Assembly (NCBI GenBank): GCA_965203525.1
Contig: OZ241898.1
Span: 4,154,001-4,218,000 of the forward strand
Length of the DNA stretch: 64,000 nt
Origin: WTFV01 sp965203525
GTDB lineage: Bacteria; Acidobacteriota; Vicinamibacteria; Vicinamibacterales; UBA8438
Reading direction: 5' to 3'
Of this stretch, positions 1 to 8,355 are shown piece after piece. Positions within the stretch are counted from its first letter, which is position 1, and every line of letters begins with the position of its first letter. The position numbers and the translations under genes were made by a program. The notes below the pieces were generated by a model. The model saw only the letters and a program-made list of their open reading frames with translations. It did no database searches and was not told the DNA's origin.

Positions 1-114
1 TCCGGCCCGCTCCGGGTCGACCGCGGCCTCGCGGGCTTGGGCGCATCGCCGCGGGACGAGTCGGAGCGCTTCAGCGCAGCCCGGCCCGCTCCAGTTCGGC
101 CGCGATCTCGCGGG
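1..114. repeat. Direct repeat pair at the 3' end of the first gene, spacing 79 nt
   Basis: A stretch beginning ccggcccgctcc at position 2 recurs at position 81 with a few differences, running about 33 nt to a shared ctcgcgggc. The second copy is the last coding segment of the minus-strand gene ending at 71; the first lies just beyond its stop, so the C-terminal coding DNA has been copied downstream. It belongs to the family of short-spacing repeats seen throughout the window. Confidence 0.7.
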
Positions 115-2026
115 CCAGCTCCAGGTTCCGGCGGGCCTGAACGTGGTCCGGCTGGATGCGGAGCGCGCGCTCGAAGTGGTCGATCGCTTCGTCGATGCGG
201 CCGCTGACCGCCAGCACGCTGCCCAGGCTGTTGTGGGTCTCGGCCGATCCGGGCCGGAGCCGCAGCGCCTCGCGGTGGTGGTGCGCCGCTTCGTCGAGCC
301 GGCCGAGCTCGCGTAGCGCGTGCCCGAGGTTGGCGTGGGCCGGCGCGTGGCCGGGTTCCAGCGCAAGCGTCTCGCGGAGGTGGTCCACCGCGTCCTCCGC
401 GCGCCCCTGGGCCAGCCGCACGCTGCCCAGGTTGAAGCGCCCGTCGGCGAAGCCGGGATCGAGCCGCACGACGGCCTGGAACTCCGCCGCCGCCTCGTCC
501 AGGCGTCCCTGCCGCTCGCGCACCGCTCCCAGGCCGTTGCGTGACGGCGCGTGCGTCGGGTCGGCCGCGAGCCCCGCCAGGTACTGCCGCGCCGCCTCGT
601 CCAGGCGATCCTGCTCCAGCAGCGCCTTCCCGAGCTCGTAGTACGACCACGGGTTCGCCGGGTTCCTGCGGATCGCGTGCCGGTAGAGCGACTCGCGCAG
701 CCGCACCAGATCGGCGGCGCGCCGCGGGCGCACCTGGAGCTGGAGGTGCGCCATCTCGTCCGACGACCGGTTGCCGGCCCGCACCCGCCGCGGCGGGTCG
801 TGCGGATTGCGCGGATTGCCGGCCGAGTTGTCGTAGGTGAACCGCATCGCCAGGGTCGTGCCGGCCGGCAGCAGGTACGGTTCGCGCACGCGGTAGACGT
901 CCTGCCAGTCGAAGTCCCAGTCGTCGATGCGGATCAGCCACCGCTCGGTTCCGTCCGGCAGCGTCGCCCTGCCTTCCATCGCCGTCGCCAGGTAGTGCGC
1001 GTGGGGATAGACGGCATGCACCTCGACGTCGATCGGGAGCGTGACGGCGTCGGTCACGACGAAGCCGGCGTCACCCGGCGGGATGTCGAGGAGGTGGTCG
1101 GCGTCGAGGCGGATCAGGTACAGCGGCGGCCCCGCCGGCGGCGCGTCCGCGAAGTGGAAGCCGGCCACCGGCGCGATGGTCTCCGGCCGGCCGGACGGCA
1201 GCATGTGGAGCTGCAACACGAAGTCGACGCCCGGTTCCAGGCGCCAGGCGAGTCCTTCGACGCCCGGGTTCGGCGCCATCCCGGGCGTCCAGCCCATCAG
1301 GTGGCCGTCCGGCATGAACGCCAGCCCCATCTCCATGCCGGCGAAGCCCGGCTGTTCGGGCTGCTCGATCTCCTCCTCTTCGCGGCGCCGCGACGACGTC
1401 GTGTCGTCCACCGCCATGATCGCGTGGTGCACGAACCGCGGGTTGCCGGGACGCAGCTCCACCGTCTTCACCCAGCGGGTCTCGGTGACCGGCAGCGGGA
1501 CGACGAGGTTGCGGAAGACGTCGGGGCCCTCCGCCGGCAGGATGTACGGCGCCGGCGCCGTCACCGTCAGGTCCGGCTCGCCCAGCTCCCAACCGCCGGC
1601 GGCGGCGGGCGGCTCCGGGAGCTCCGCCAGATCGCCCGCGGCGGCGCCGGACCGGGCCCACGCGGCCAGGACGGCGATCTGCGCCTCCGTCAGGCGGCGC
1701 TCGCCGACGAACTCCCCGTAACCGGGTTCCGGCAGCCACGGCGGCATGAAACGGCTGGCCGTCACCTCCGCGATCTGGCGCGCGCGCCGGGCCGCGTCGT
1801 CGTGGCTCAGCAGCGGGAAGGGGCCCGAGCCGCCCGGGCGGTGGCACGGCGCGCAGTGCGCGAAGACGATCGGGGCGACGTGGCGCGCGAAGGTGACGGG
1901 GCCGGCGGGCGCGGCGGCCGCCGGAGCGTCCCCGGCGCCCGGTTCCGCGGCGGGCGGCATCCCGCATCCGCTGGCGAGAAGCCCCGCCGCGGCGACTCTC
2001 GCCACCCGTCCCACGGCACGGCGCAT
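71..2026 (-). CDS. Cytochrome c / copper monooxygenase-like / TPR lipoprotein
   Basis: A 651-residue exported protein. The N-terminus has a lipobox (LLASGC, Cys about 21), so it is probably anchored to a membrane facing the periplasm. A single heme site CAPCH follows at about residue 58, in a context typical of the small cytochrome-like domain found in acidobacterial and planctomycete secreted proteins. The middle resembles the Cu type II ascorbate-dependent monooxygenase fold, with paired histidines (FVHHAIM, VYPHAHYLAT, LQLHM) as candidate copper ligands. The last ~200 residues are tandem TPR repeats (ELGKALLEQDRLDEAARQY and relatives). The multidomain order is recognisable but the substrate is unknown. 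The first ~25 codons are copied at 3580-3657 as part of the adjacent large duplication. Confidence 0.8.
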   Translation of the reverse strand: MRRAVGRVARVAAAGLLASGCGMPPAAEPGAGDAPAAAAPAGPVTFARHVAPIVFAHCAPCHRPGGSGPFPLLSHDDAARRARQIAEVTASRFMPPWLPEPGYGEFVGERRLTEAQIAVLAAWARSGAAAGDLAELPEPPAAAGGWELGEPDLTVTAPAPYILPAEGPDVFRNLVVPLPVTETRWVKTVELRPGNPRFVHHAIMAVDDTTSSRRREEEEIEQPEQPGFAGMEMGLAFMPDGHLMGWTPGMAPNPGVEGLAWRLEPGVDFVLQLHMLPSGRPETIAPVAGFHFADAPPAGPPLYLIRLDADHLLDIPPGDAGFVVTDAVTLPIDVEVHAVYPHAHYLATAMEGRATLPDGTERWLIRIDDWDFDWQDVYRVREPYLLPAGTTLAMRFTYDNSAGNPRNPHDPPRRVRAGNRSSDEMAHLQLQVRPRRAADLVRLRESLYRHAIRRNPANPWSYYELGKALLEQDRLDEAARQYLAGLAADPTHAPSRNGLGAVRERQGRLDEAAAEFQAVVRLDPGFADGRFNLGSVRLAQGRAEDAVDHLRETLALEPGHAPAHANLGHALRELGRLDEAAHHHREALRLRPGSAETHNSLGSVLAVSGRIDEAIDHFERALRIQPDHVQARRNLELAREIAAELERAGLR

Positions 2027-2049
2027 GCCGACAGGTTACTTCAGTTGGC

Positions 2050-2160
2050 GGACCGGCGCCGCGCCGGAACCGGGCCCGGGTCGCGGCCCGCCGCACCGCC
2101 CCCCAGTTGCCGAATACCAGGACCGGCGCCGCGCCGGGAACCGGGCCCGGTCGCGGCTTG
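2050..2160. repeat. Short direct repeat pair, spacing 70 nt
   Basis: ggaccggcgccgcgcc occurs at 2050 and 2120, each followed by near-identical ggaaccgggcccgg-type sequence. The matching place in the second copy of the large duplication (around 3679) has only one unit, so unit number has changed since the 1.6 kb duplication happened. Confidence 0.8.
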
Positions 2161-2233
2161 GACTCCCGACGCCGACGCAACTATTCTTCGCGAGTGAAGA
2201 ACGGACGTTCCCCCCGGGGCGTGGAGGCTGCTC

Positions 2234-2827
2234 GTGTCGCGGGCCGCGCGATTCTGCGCGGGTTCGGCGCCGGGGGCCGTCGCCTTGCTCGTCGCCGTCC
2301 CGCTGGCGCCGGGCGTCCGCGCGCAGGACGAACCGGAACCCGGCGAGTTGATTCGCGTCTATCGCGGGATGATGGAATACCGCGACGGCCGGCTGCGGAC
2401 CGTCGCGGCCCGTTACTACTTTCCCCACGATCACGATCCGCGGTGGTTGGCCATCGACTTCGCGCTCGAGAACAGGTTGAAGCAGGTGATGACCTTCGAG
2501 CGGGACGACGTGCATGTCGTGCGGCCCGACGGCGCCCGGCTTCCACTGATCTCGCAACGGACTTATCGCCGCGAACGGGCCAGCCTGCTGCCGTTGCTGC
2601 TCCAGATTCGGGGAGGCGCCTACCAGTTTCCGGATTTCTGCTACGTCAGAAGCCTGGATTTTTTCGTGGACAGCGGCATCCGGCGGACACTGGCGGACGT
2701 GACCGGAGGGAGGTGTGTGCGAGGAAACCTCTTCTTCGCCGCGCCGGCCGGCACGTGGGCAAGCGGGGAATACGAACTGGCCGTCGGCGGCGAGGTCGGC
2801 GTGCGCGTACCGTTCGAGATCGAATAG
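2234..2827 (+). CDS. Unknown secreted protein, duplicated copy 1
   Basis: A 197-residue protein with a signal-peptide-like start (hydrophobic AGSAPGAVALLVAVPLAPGVRAQ, cleavage near AQ) and no domain I recognise. The mature part begins RVYRGMMEYRDGR and includes YYFPHDHDPRW and a FERDDVHVVRPDG stretch. In the second copy translation can start earlier, at ATG 3756, through a longer leader; here the equivalent GTG at 2194 is thrown out of frame by one extra C near 2210, so I use GTG 2234. Relative to copy 2 it lacks ten residues around residue 138. It faces the Uma2 gene convergently, as in copy 2. Function unknown. Confidence 0.6.
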   Translation: MSRAARFCAGSAPGAVALLVAVPLAPGVRAQDEPEPGELIRVYRGMMEYRDGRLRTVAARYYFPHDHDPRWLAIDFALENRLKQVMTFERDDVHVVRPDGARLPLISQRTYRRERASLLPLLLQIRGGAYQFPDFCYVRSLDFFVDSGIRRTLADVTGGRCVRGNLFFAAPAGTWASGEYELAVGGEVGVRVPFEIE

Positions 2828-2870
2828 CCGCGGCGTCGGCCGGCCGCGCGGCCCGCGGTCCGGTTGCCGT

Positions 2871-3428
2871 TCAGGACGGGAAGACGGCGTCCAGGTCGAG
2901 CTCGAAGCCGTCCAGCAGCGGCGAGCGGAGGGTCTGTCCCCGGCCGAAGGTGTGCGCGGCCGCCAGCGCGCCGTCCCGCAGCCGGTGGATCCGCACCGTC
3001 CCGGCCGCCGGATCGACCAGCCAGTACTCCGTCACGCCGTGCCTGGCGTAGAGCTCCCGCTTGTAGCCCCGGTCGCGGCCGGCGGTGGCGGGCGACAGGA
3101 TCTCGATCACCAGATCGGGCGCTCCCTGCACGTTCTCGCCGCCGCTCAGCAGGTGCGCGCGTTCCCGGGAGACGAAAAGCAGGTCCGGCTGCACGACATC
3201 GGTGTCGGACAGCACCACGTCGCAGGGCGCGACGAAAAGCTCCCCCAGCGCCCGCTCCTCGATGAACCCGGCCAGCCGCCTGCTCAGGCTCAGATGCACC
3301 CGCTGGTGCCTCAGATTCGGCGCCGGCGTCATGAGCAGGTCTCCGTCCAGCAGCTCGTAGCGCTTGTCCGGCGGCGCGGTGCGGTAGTCCTCCCAGGTGA
3401 ACTTGACGACGGGTTGCGCCGTGGCCAC
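2871..3428 (-). CDS. Uma2-family (DUF820) putative nuclease, copy 1
   Basis: A 185-residue member of the Uma2/DUF820 family, which has a PD-(D/E)XK nuclease-like fold. Visible family landmarks are YELLDGDLLMTPAP near the N-terminus, VVQPDLLFV, PDLVIEILSPAT and KRELYARHGVTEYWLVDP, the last carrying the acidic and lysine positions of the fold. I start at GTG 3428 because an aaggag box lies nine bases upstream; a longer frame exists but its first 74 residues look non-coding. Uma2 proteins are often abundant in genomes rich in transferred DNA; their role is not established. Its twin is at 4451-5008. Confidence 0.85.
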   Translation of the reverse strand: MATAQPVVKFTWEDYRTAPPDKRYELLDGDLLMTPAPNLRHQRVHLSLSRRLAGFIEERALGELFVAPCDVVLSDTDVVQPDLLFVSRERAHLLSGGENVQGAPDLVIEILSPATAGRDRGYKRELYARHGVTEYWLVDPAAGTVRIHRLRDGALAAAHTFGRGQTLRSPLLDGFELDLDAVFPS

Positions 3429-3579
3429 GTCTCGTCGCTCCTTGTTTCGCCGGGTGCGGCGATCATGATAGCGCGCCGCGGGCGAGCTCGGCCGCCGGCG
3501 CGCAGCGCACGGGGCGGCTGGTCGGGCAGGCAAGGTAGAGCCGATAGAGGCCTCCCTCCGGCAGACGGACTGGGCCGGC

Positions 3580-3657
3580 GGCGCGCGGCGTCCCGCATCC
3601 GCTGGCGAGAAGCCCCGCCGCGGCGACTCCTGCCACCCGTCCCACGGCACGGCGCAT
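3580..3657 (-). pseudogene. 5' stub of the TPR lipoprotein gene left by duplication
   Basis: From 3657 downwards the minus strand reads MRRAVGRV then LLASGCG, matching the signal peptide and lipobox of the 71-2026 gene, and then leaves the homology after about 25 codons and runs into unrelated sequence. It marks one boundary of the 1.6 kb tandem duplication and has no cytochrome, copper or TPR part. Confidence 0.8.
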
Positions 3658-3755
3658 GCCGACAGGTTACTTCAGTTGGCGGACCGGCGCCGCGTCGGGA
3701 ACCGGGGTCCGGTCGCAGTCTGGACTCCCGACGCCGACGCAACTATTCTTCGCGA

Positions 3756-4418
3756 ATGAAGAACGGACGTTCCCCCGGGGCGTGGAGGCTGCTCGTGTCG
3801 CGGGCCGCGCGATTCTGCGCGGGTCCGGCGCCGGGGGCCGTCGCCTTGCTCGTCGCCGTCCCGCGGGCGCCGGGCGTCCGCGCGCAGGACGAACCGGAAC
3901 CCGGCGAGTTGATTCGCGTCTATCGCGGGATGATGGAATACCGCGACGGCCGTCTGCGGGCCGTCGCGGCCCGTTACTACTTTCCCCACGATCACGATCC
4001 GCGGTGGTTGGCCATCGACTTCGCGCTTGAGAACAGGTTGAAGCAGGTGATGACCTTCGAGCGGGACGACGTGCATGTCGTGCGGCCCGACGGCGCCCGG
4101 CTTCCGCTGATCTCGCAACGGACTTATCGCCGCGAACGGGCCAGCCTGCTGCCGTTGCTGCTCCAGATTCGGGGAGGCGCCTACCAGTTTCCGGATTTCT
4201 GCACCGTCAAAGGTCATCCCTGGGTTCAACCCACTCTCAGCAGCCTGGATTTTTTCGTGGACAGCGGCATCCGGCGGACACTGGCGGACGTGACCGGAGG
4301 GAGGTGTGTGCGAGGAAACCTCTTCTTCGCCGCGCCGGCCGGCACGTGGGCAAGCGGGAAGTACGAACTGGCCGTCGGCGGCGACATCGGCGTGCGCGTA
4401 CCGTTCGAGATCGAATAG
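3756..4418 (+). CDS. Unknown secreted protein, duplicated copy 2
   Basis: A 220-residue paralogue of the 2234-2827 protein, almost identical except for a ten-residue insertion (KGHPWVQPTL region) in the middle and a few substitutions. ATG 3756 opens a longer leader, MKNGRSPGAWRLLVSRAARF, which is in frame here; the equivalent leader of copy 1 is frameshifted. The open frame extends far upstream through copy 1 of the duplication, but that part is antisense to the Uma2 gene and is not credible coding. Function unknown. It ends 32 bases from the convergent Uma2 gene. Confidence 0.65.
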   Translation: MKNGRSPGAWRLLVSRAARFCAGPAPGAVALLVAVPRAPGVRAQDEPEPGELIRVYRGMMEYRDGRLRAVAARYYFPHDHDPRWLAIDFALENRLKQVMTFERDDVHVVRPDGARLPLISQRTYRRERASLLPLLLQIRGGAYQFPDFCTVKGHPWVQPTLSSLDFFVDSGIRRTLADVTGGRCVRGNLFFAAPAGTWASGKYELAVGGDIGVRVPFEIE

Positions 4419-4450
4419 CCGCGGCGTCGGTCGCGCGGTCCGGTTTCCGT

Positions 4451-5008
4451 TCAGGACGGGAAGACGGCGTCCAGGTCGAGCTCGAAGCCGTCCAGCAGCG
4501 GCGAGCGGAGGGTCTGTCCCCGGCCGAAGGTGTGCGCGGCCGCCAGCGCGCCGTCCCGCGGGCGGTGAATCCGGATCGTCTCCGCCGCCGGATCGACCAA
4601 CCACAGTTCCGCCACGCCGTGTCTGGCGTAGAGCGTGCGCTTGTAGCCGCGGTCGCGGTCGGCGGTGGCGGGCGACAGGATCTCGACGACCAAGTCGGGC
4701 GCGCCCCGCACGGCGTCGCCGCCGCGCAGCAGGTGCGCGCGTTCCCGGGAGACGAAGAGCAGGTCCGGCTGCACGACGTCGGTGTCGGACAGCACCACGT
4801 CGCAGGGCGCGAAGAAGAACTTTCCCAGCGCCCGCTCCTCGACGAACTGCGCCAGTCGTCGTCCCAGGCGGCATTGCACTTCCTGGTGCTTCAGATTCGG
4901 CGCCGGCGTCATGAGCAGGTCTCCGTCCAGCAGCTCGTAGCGCCTGTCCGGCGGCGCGGTGCGGTAGTCCTCGCAGGTGAACTTGACGACGGGTTGCGCC
5001 GTGGCCAC
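4451..5008 (-). CDS. Uma2-family (DUF820) putative nuclease, copy 2
   Basis: Paralogue of the 2871-3428 gene, 185 residues, with the same landmarks (YELLDGDLLMTPAP, VVQPDLLFV, PDLVVEILSPAT, KRTLYARHGVAELWLVDP) and the same GTG start preceded by an aaggag box. Differences cluster in the middle (for example QVEVQCRLGRRLAQ-like changes around residue 50) while the catalytic-fold motifs are kept, which hints that both copies have stayed under constraint. A longer in-frame extension reaches into unrelated lpxB-like sequence upstream and is rejected. Confidence 0.85.
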   Translation of the reverse strand: MATAQPVVKFTCEDYRTAPPDRRYELLDGDLLMTPAPNLKHQEVQCRLGRRLAQFVEERALGKFFFAPCDVVLSDTDVVQPDLLFVSRERAHLLRGGDAVRGAPDLVVEILSPATADRDRGYKRTLYARHGVAELWLVDPAAETIRIHRPRDGALAAAHTFGRGQTLRSPLLDGFELDLDAVFPS

Positions 5009-5073
5009 GTCTCGTCGCTCCTTGTTTCGCCGGGTGCGGCGATCATGATAGCGCGCCGCGGGCGAGCTCGGCC

Positions 5074-5182
5074 GCCGGCGCGCAGCACACGGGGCGGCTG
5101 GTCGGGCAGGCAAGGTAGAGCCGATAGAAGCCCGCTTCCTCCGCGCCGGCGCGCAGCACACGAGGCGGCTGGCCGGGGCAGG
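5074..5182. repeat. Short direct repeat pair, spacing 71 nt
   Basis: gccggcgcgcagcacacg occurs at 5074 and 5145, each followed by a ggcggctgg-type stretch. The sequence between is unrelated to the sequence after the second copy. It lies at the end of the second 1.6 kb duplicate. Confidence 0.75.
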
Positions 5183-5185
5183 TCC

Positions 5186-5214
5186 TTGTTGCCCCCCGCA
5201 GGGAGCAGAATACT
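5186..5214 (+). promoter_or_regulatory. Possible promoter for the AbiEi-like remnant
   Basis: TTGTTG at 5186 and AATACT at 5209 are separated by 17 bases, about 25 bases before ATG 5240. The match to sigma-70 consensus is moderate only. Confidence 0.35.
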
Positions 5215-5239
5215 GCCATTGAGATGGTAAGTTGCTGCG

Positions 5240-5547
5240 ATGATTTTTCGGGATCTGGTCGAGATCGTCGCGGACGAGCCGCTGTTCGAAACGGGACTGC
5301 TGCTGGCGGGGGCGGTCGACGCGGACGACCTGCGCCGCCAGCTCTCGCGCTGGACGCGCGGCGGACGGATTCAGTAGCTGTGGCGGGGACTGTACGCGCT
5401 GGCGCCGCCATGGCGAAAGCGGACACCCCATCCCTTTCTCGTTGCGAATCGGCTCGCGCCGGGTTCGTACGTCAGCGGCCTCTCGGCGTTGGCCTTCGCG
5501 CACGTGATTCCGGAGCACGTGGTTGAGGTGACCAGCGTCACGGCCGT
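5240..5547 (+). pseudogene. Truncated AbiEi-type antitoxin / regulator remnant
   Basis: From ATG 5240 the frame reads MIFRDLVEIVADEPLFETG, then meets TAG at 5375 after 45 codons. Beyond the stop the same frame continues with LWRGLYAL, HPFLVANRL and PGSYVSGLSALAFAHVIPE, the characteristic middle of AbiEi-family type IV antitoxins (winged helix followed by the RGLY / GLSAL region). Homology stops near 5547, where sequence of lpxB type begins on the other strand. It is therefore broken twice, by a nonsense codon and by a rearrangement junction. No AbiEii toxin gene remains next to it. Confidence 0.7.
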
Positions 5548-5776
5548 AGACCGCGAACGAACGGGGGACCACGGCGAGGGCCTCCGAGAGCCCGGTCGCG
5601 GCCAGCCCCCGGTAGTGGGCCGTCAGCTCGGCGCCGCCCGCGCGCAGGCGGTCGCCGCCGAGCCCGAAGACGCGCGCGCCCGGATCGAGATCGCGCAGGG
5701 CGGCGGTCAGCGCGCCGGCGTAGAGATCGCCGGAGGGTTCGCCGCAGGAGATCAAGATCACCGGCAAAGCGATCAC
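5548..5776 (-). pseudogene. lpxB: 5' fragment of lipid-A-disaccharide synthase (lpxB)
   Basis: The minus strand from GTG 5776 reads VILISCGEPSGDLYAGAL and then GLGGDRLRAGGAEL, the start of LpxB, the GT19 enzyme that joins the two glucosamine units of lipid A. Only about 75 of the expected ~380 codons are present; homology ends abruptly at the junction with the AbiEi remnant near 5548. The GTG overlaps the stop codon of the upstream restriction-modification gene (GTGA). A functional lpxB, if the organism has one, must be elsewhere. Confidence 0.7.
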
Positions 5777-8319
5777 CGCGCCGAGCGCTTCGATTCGTAC
5801 GGCCCCAGAAATCGCCCACCGTCGAAATGGATCAGGTGGGTTGGTGCGCTGGAACACCAGACTTCCGTTTCCCAGGAAATATCCTTCAGGTATTTTCCCA
5901 TGACCGTCATGTCAGGAAACGCAGTGACGTACACCAGTCCGGGCTCCGCACCTGCAAACAGTGCGGCGAGTTCGGCGTGCCGTTTCGCATCGACGGGGCC
6001 GTGACTGGTAACCGCCTCTACGAGCAACAGCCAGTTTCGGGATCCGAAATACAGGACGACATCGGGCATTTTTCCGTGCCGGTCCATCGACACACCCAGC
6101 TCCGAAAGACGGGCGGCCCTGAAATAGCCCACCTTGTCCCCGGTGTCTCCCACGTAGATCAGCTCCGCACCGGGCGCGAAGCGCGGAGCGAACCCTTCAA
6201 TGATCCGCTTGATAAGTACGCCGTGCGCCCCGGGCGTCAAATCGATCCGCTTGTTTTCCGCCAGCCGCACCGGCGTCATCGCCATGACGCGATGTTTCGC
6301 CCATTTTGCGGCCAGCGTCGGGCGCTCGGCAAGGTACTCCTTCAACAACGGCAGCCAGGCGCCGGAACCGAAGCTCCGTACGACCCGCCAGGCTTCCTCG
6401 GTGATCTGGTAGCATGCTTTGGGACTGTTGACGGCGCGGCCGGGTTCGTCCGGGTTGTACGCCGCGAGACCGGCTTCGACGAACTGGTGCATCGTATGTC
6501 GCCGGAACGTCTCCCGCGTGTTCGGCGCATATTCCCGCCCGTAATGCTCCCGGCAAAATTCCATGATCGGCGTGATGCCCATCAAGGGGCGGCTCGCATC
6601 TTCCCATGCGCCTGACGGTCTCAGACCCAGCAGGGCGAGCAACGTCAGGGCGGACCGCTCGTTCCGTTGACCGGGCGGCAGGCCCAGGAACTTGATGATC
6701 TCCGCCGCCTCGTCGATCTTACGCTGCGCACGCAACGGGTTCTCGCCTTCCGCCATGTCCGCCAACTCCCTTTCGACGATGTCGTCCACCTGCGACGCTG
6801 AAGGCGGTACGCTCCCGATGCCGGCCCCCATGCGCTCCAGCGCTGCCCGCGACGGATAGCGCAAGGCACGCAGGTCCGCCGCGTTCACCTGCGTATGACC
6901 ACTGAACTGCCGGAAATACCGATCCACGAGGCTGCTGTTCAGGTAAACGGCCAGCCCATCGGCCAGCGCCCGAGCGACGCCCCGTTGCGCGGCATGATAA
7001 ACGTTCAAGTGGTTCTCGAAACCGATCCGATCGCCCGGCAGATCGGACGCATAGACCGATGCCACGATGCGGCGCGGCTCCTCCTTCGACGTCAGACGTC
7101 TCACGACGACGAAGCAGCCGTGGTTCGACCACAACCACTTGCGGGTGCGATGCGTCACCTGAATGGCGTTGGGACGGGAGGTCGCCGGCCAGTCGAGATC
7201 GCCGCCGCGAAAGTGCGCGGCATACAACAACGGAACGGCGCCTGCTGCAAGTTGCCCCCGCAGGTCGGATCGCACTCGGAAGTCGACCACCGGCCCGGTG
7301 GACACCTCCAGGCCGAGGTCGGCCAGATCCGTCGTGAAGCAGGCCATGCGGTCCACGATTCGCCGTTCGAGATCGTTCGCTACGATCCGTACGACGCGGT
7401 CCGGATCCGCCGGGCGGACGACCTGAACCGGATCCGCCACTCTTTGCGTCAGGTCGCCCGTCGTCCACTCCCCCGACGCCGGATCGGGCTTGAAATCACC
7501 GCCCGCGCTCGTCGTAATCCGCACGTCCGCCGCCGGTGCGCCCTTGACTGCATGCAGGATGACGTTCTCCTGCAGTACGTGGTCACCGCCGAACGCCGAG
7601 TCGCGCGCGCCGAACAGGTGAATCCGACGCAGGCTCATGACGGAAAGGAACCGCTTCCGAAACGGTTTGAAATACGCGCCGTTGCAGAAGGAACGCGGCA
7701 CGATCGCCACCAGTTCGCCGCCATGCCGAAGGTGCTGTACGGCCAGGAAAAGAAATCCGGCATACAGGTTGGAGGTTTCCACGCCGGCTCGCCGCAACGC
7801 GATCCGATGCCCGGAATCCGAATGAATCTTGCGGTACGGCGGGTTCATTATGACGTTGGTGAACCCCTCGGCGTCATGACCGTCCGCGTTGAAAAAGCCG
7901 GGTTGAGGGTCCGCCGGGTGGTTCAGGATGAAGTCGTGTCGCCGGATCTCGACGTCGACCGGTACGCCTACGGCTTCGCACCGCGCCACGGCGGCGTCCA
8001 GGGTACGCTCCAGACAGTCGATCAGCAACGGTTCGATTTCATAGCAGACCAGAGCCACGCCGCATGGTTTCACCGCCACCGCGCACAGCCGATCGACCAC
8101 CGCGGCGGTCAACGAACCGGCGCCCGCCCCCGGGTCAAGCACCCGGACGCGGCCGGACAGATTGGAGAACATGCCGGCCATGAACCGCCCGATCGGCGCC
8201 GGCGTCATGAACTGACCCAAGCTGGCGCGGCGCCGACGATCGATTCGAGCCGCAGCATCGACGCCGTAGAACCCCGCGGTTTCGACGAGTGCCGGCTGCA
8301 TGTCCGCCAGTCCGACCAC
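5773..8319 (-). CDS. Fused N6-adenine methylase / BsuBI-PstI-type restriction endonuclease
   Basis: An 848-residue single-chain restriction-modification protein. Residues 1-540 are an Eco57I-like gamma-type methylase: LGQFMTP at 34-40, SAM-binding VLDPGAGAGS at 60-69 and the catalytic NPPY at 159-162, the adenine-N6 signature. Residues 545-848 match the BsuBI/PstI endonuclease family: a winged-helix region (LTLLALLGLRP), then VGDTGDK at 723-729, MPDVVLYF with the catalytic PD at 752-753, and LLLVEAVTSHGPV with Glu 768. In BsuBI and PstI these two activities are separate proteins; here they are one. GTG 8319 has a ggag box at good distance. A second methylase lies 36 bases upstream on the same strand, so a two-gene operon is likely. 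The recognition sequence cannot be read from the protein. Confidence 0.85.
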   Translation of the reverse strand: MVGLADMQPALVETAGFYGVDAAARIDRRRRASLGQFMTPAPIGRFMAGMFSNLSGRVRVLDPGAGAGSLTAAVVDRLCAVAVKPCGVALVCYEIEPLLIDCLERTLDAAVARCEAVGVPVDVEIRRHDFILNHPADPQPGFFNADGHDAEGFTNVIMNPPYRKIHSDSGHRIALRRAGVETSNLYAGFLFLAVQHLRHGGELVAIVPRSFCNGAYFKPFRKRFLSVMSLRRIHLFGARDSAFGGDHVLQENVILHAVKGAPAADVRITTSAGGDFKPDPASGEWTTGDLTQRVADPVQVVRPADPDRVVRIVANDLERRIVDRMACFTTDLADLGLEVSTGPVVDFRVRSDLRGQLAAGAVPLLYAAHFRGGDLDWPATSRPNAIQVTHRTRKWLWSNHGCFVVVRRLTSKEEPRRIVASVYASDLPGDRIGFENHLNVYHAAQRGVARALADGLAVYLNSSLVDRYFRQFSGHTQVNAADLRALRYPSRAALERMGAGIGSVPPSASQVDDIVERELADMAEGENPLRAQRKIDEAAEIIKFLGLPPGQRNERSALTLLALLGLRPSGAWEDASRPLMGITPIMEFCREHYGREYAPNTRETFRRHTMHQFVEAGLAAYNPDEPGRAVNSPKACYQITEEAWRVVRSFGSGAWLPLLKEYLAERPTLAAKWAKHRVMAMTPVRLAENKRIDLTPGAHGVLIKRIIEGFAPRFAPGAELIYVGDTGDKVGYFRAARLSELGVSMDRHGKMPDVVLYFGSRNWLLLVEAVTSHGPVDAKRHAELAALFAGAEPGLVYVTAFPDMTVMGKYLKDISWETEVWCSSAPTHLIHFDGGRFLGPYESKRSAR

Positions 8320-8355
8320 CTCAACTCCGTCGCACTCGCAGCCGTGTGCGCGGAT

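Larger units (their letters stand above)
1950..3552. repeat. Large tandem duplication, copy 1 (~1.6 kb)
   Basis: This segment carries the first codons of the TPR lipoprotein gene, the secreted-protein gene and the Uma2 gene, and is repeated almost in full at 3581-5132. The copies differ by point changes, an extra ~70 nt repeat unit here (2120-2190), one extra C in the run near 2210, and a 30 nt stretch missing near 2645. Both copies end in the same motif, ggtagagccgatag. The divergence suggests the duplication is not brand new. Confidence 0.9.
3581..5132. repeat. Large tandem duplication, copy 2
   Basis: Second copy of the 1950-3552 segment in the same orientation, again carrying the secreted-protein gene and the Uma2 gene. 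It has one copy rather than two of the ~70 nt unit, a five-C rather than six-C run near 3772, and an extra 30 nt within the secreted-protein gene around 4211-4245. Confidence 0.9.

Noticed and set aside
2715..4418. A 567-codon open frame apparently fusing a long unknown region to the second secreted protein
   Set aside because: The upstream part is the antisense of the Uma2 gene in duplicate copy 1. A proper start and leader exist at 3756.
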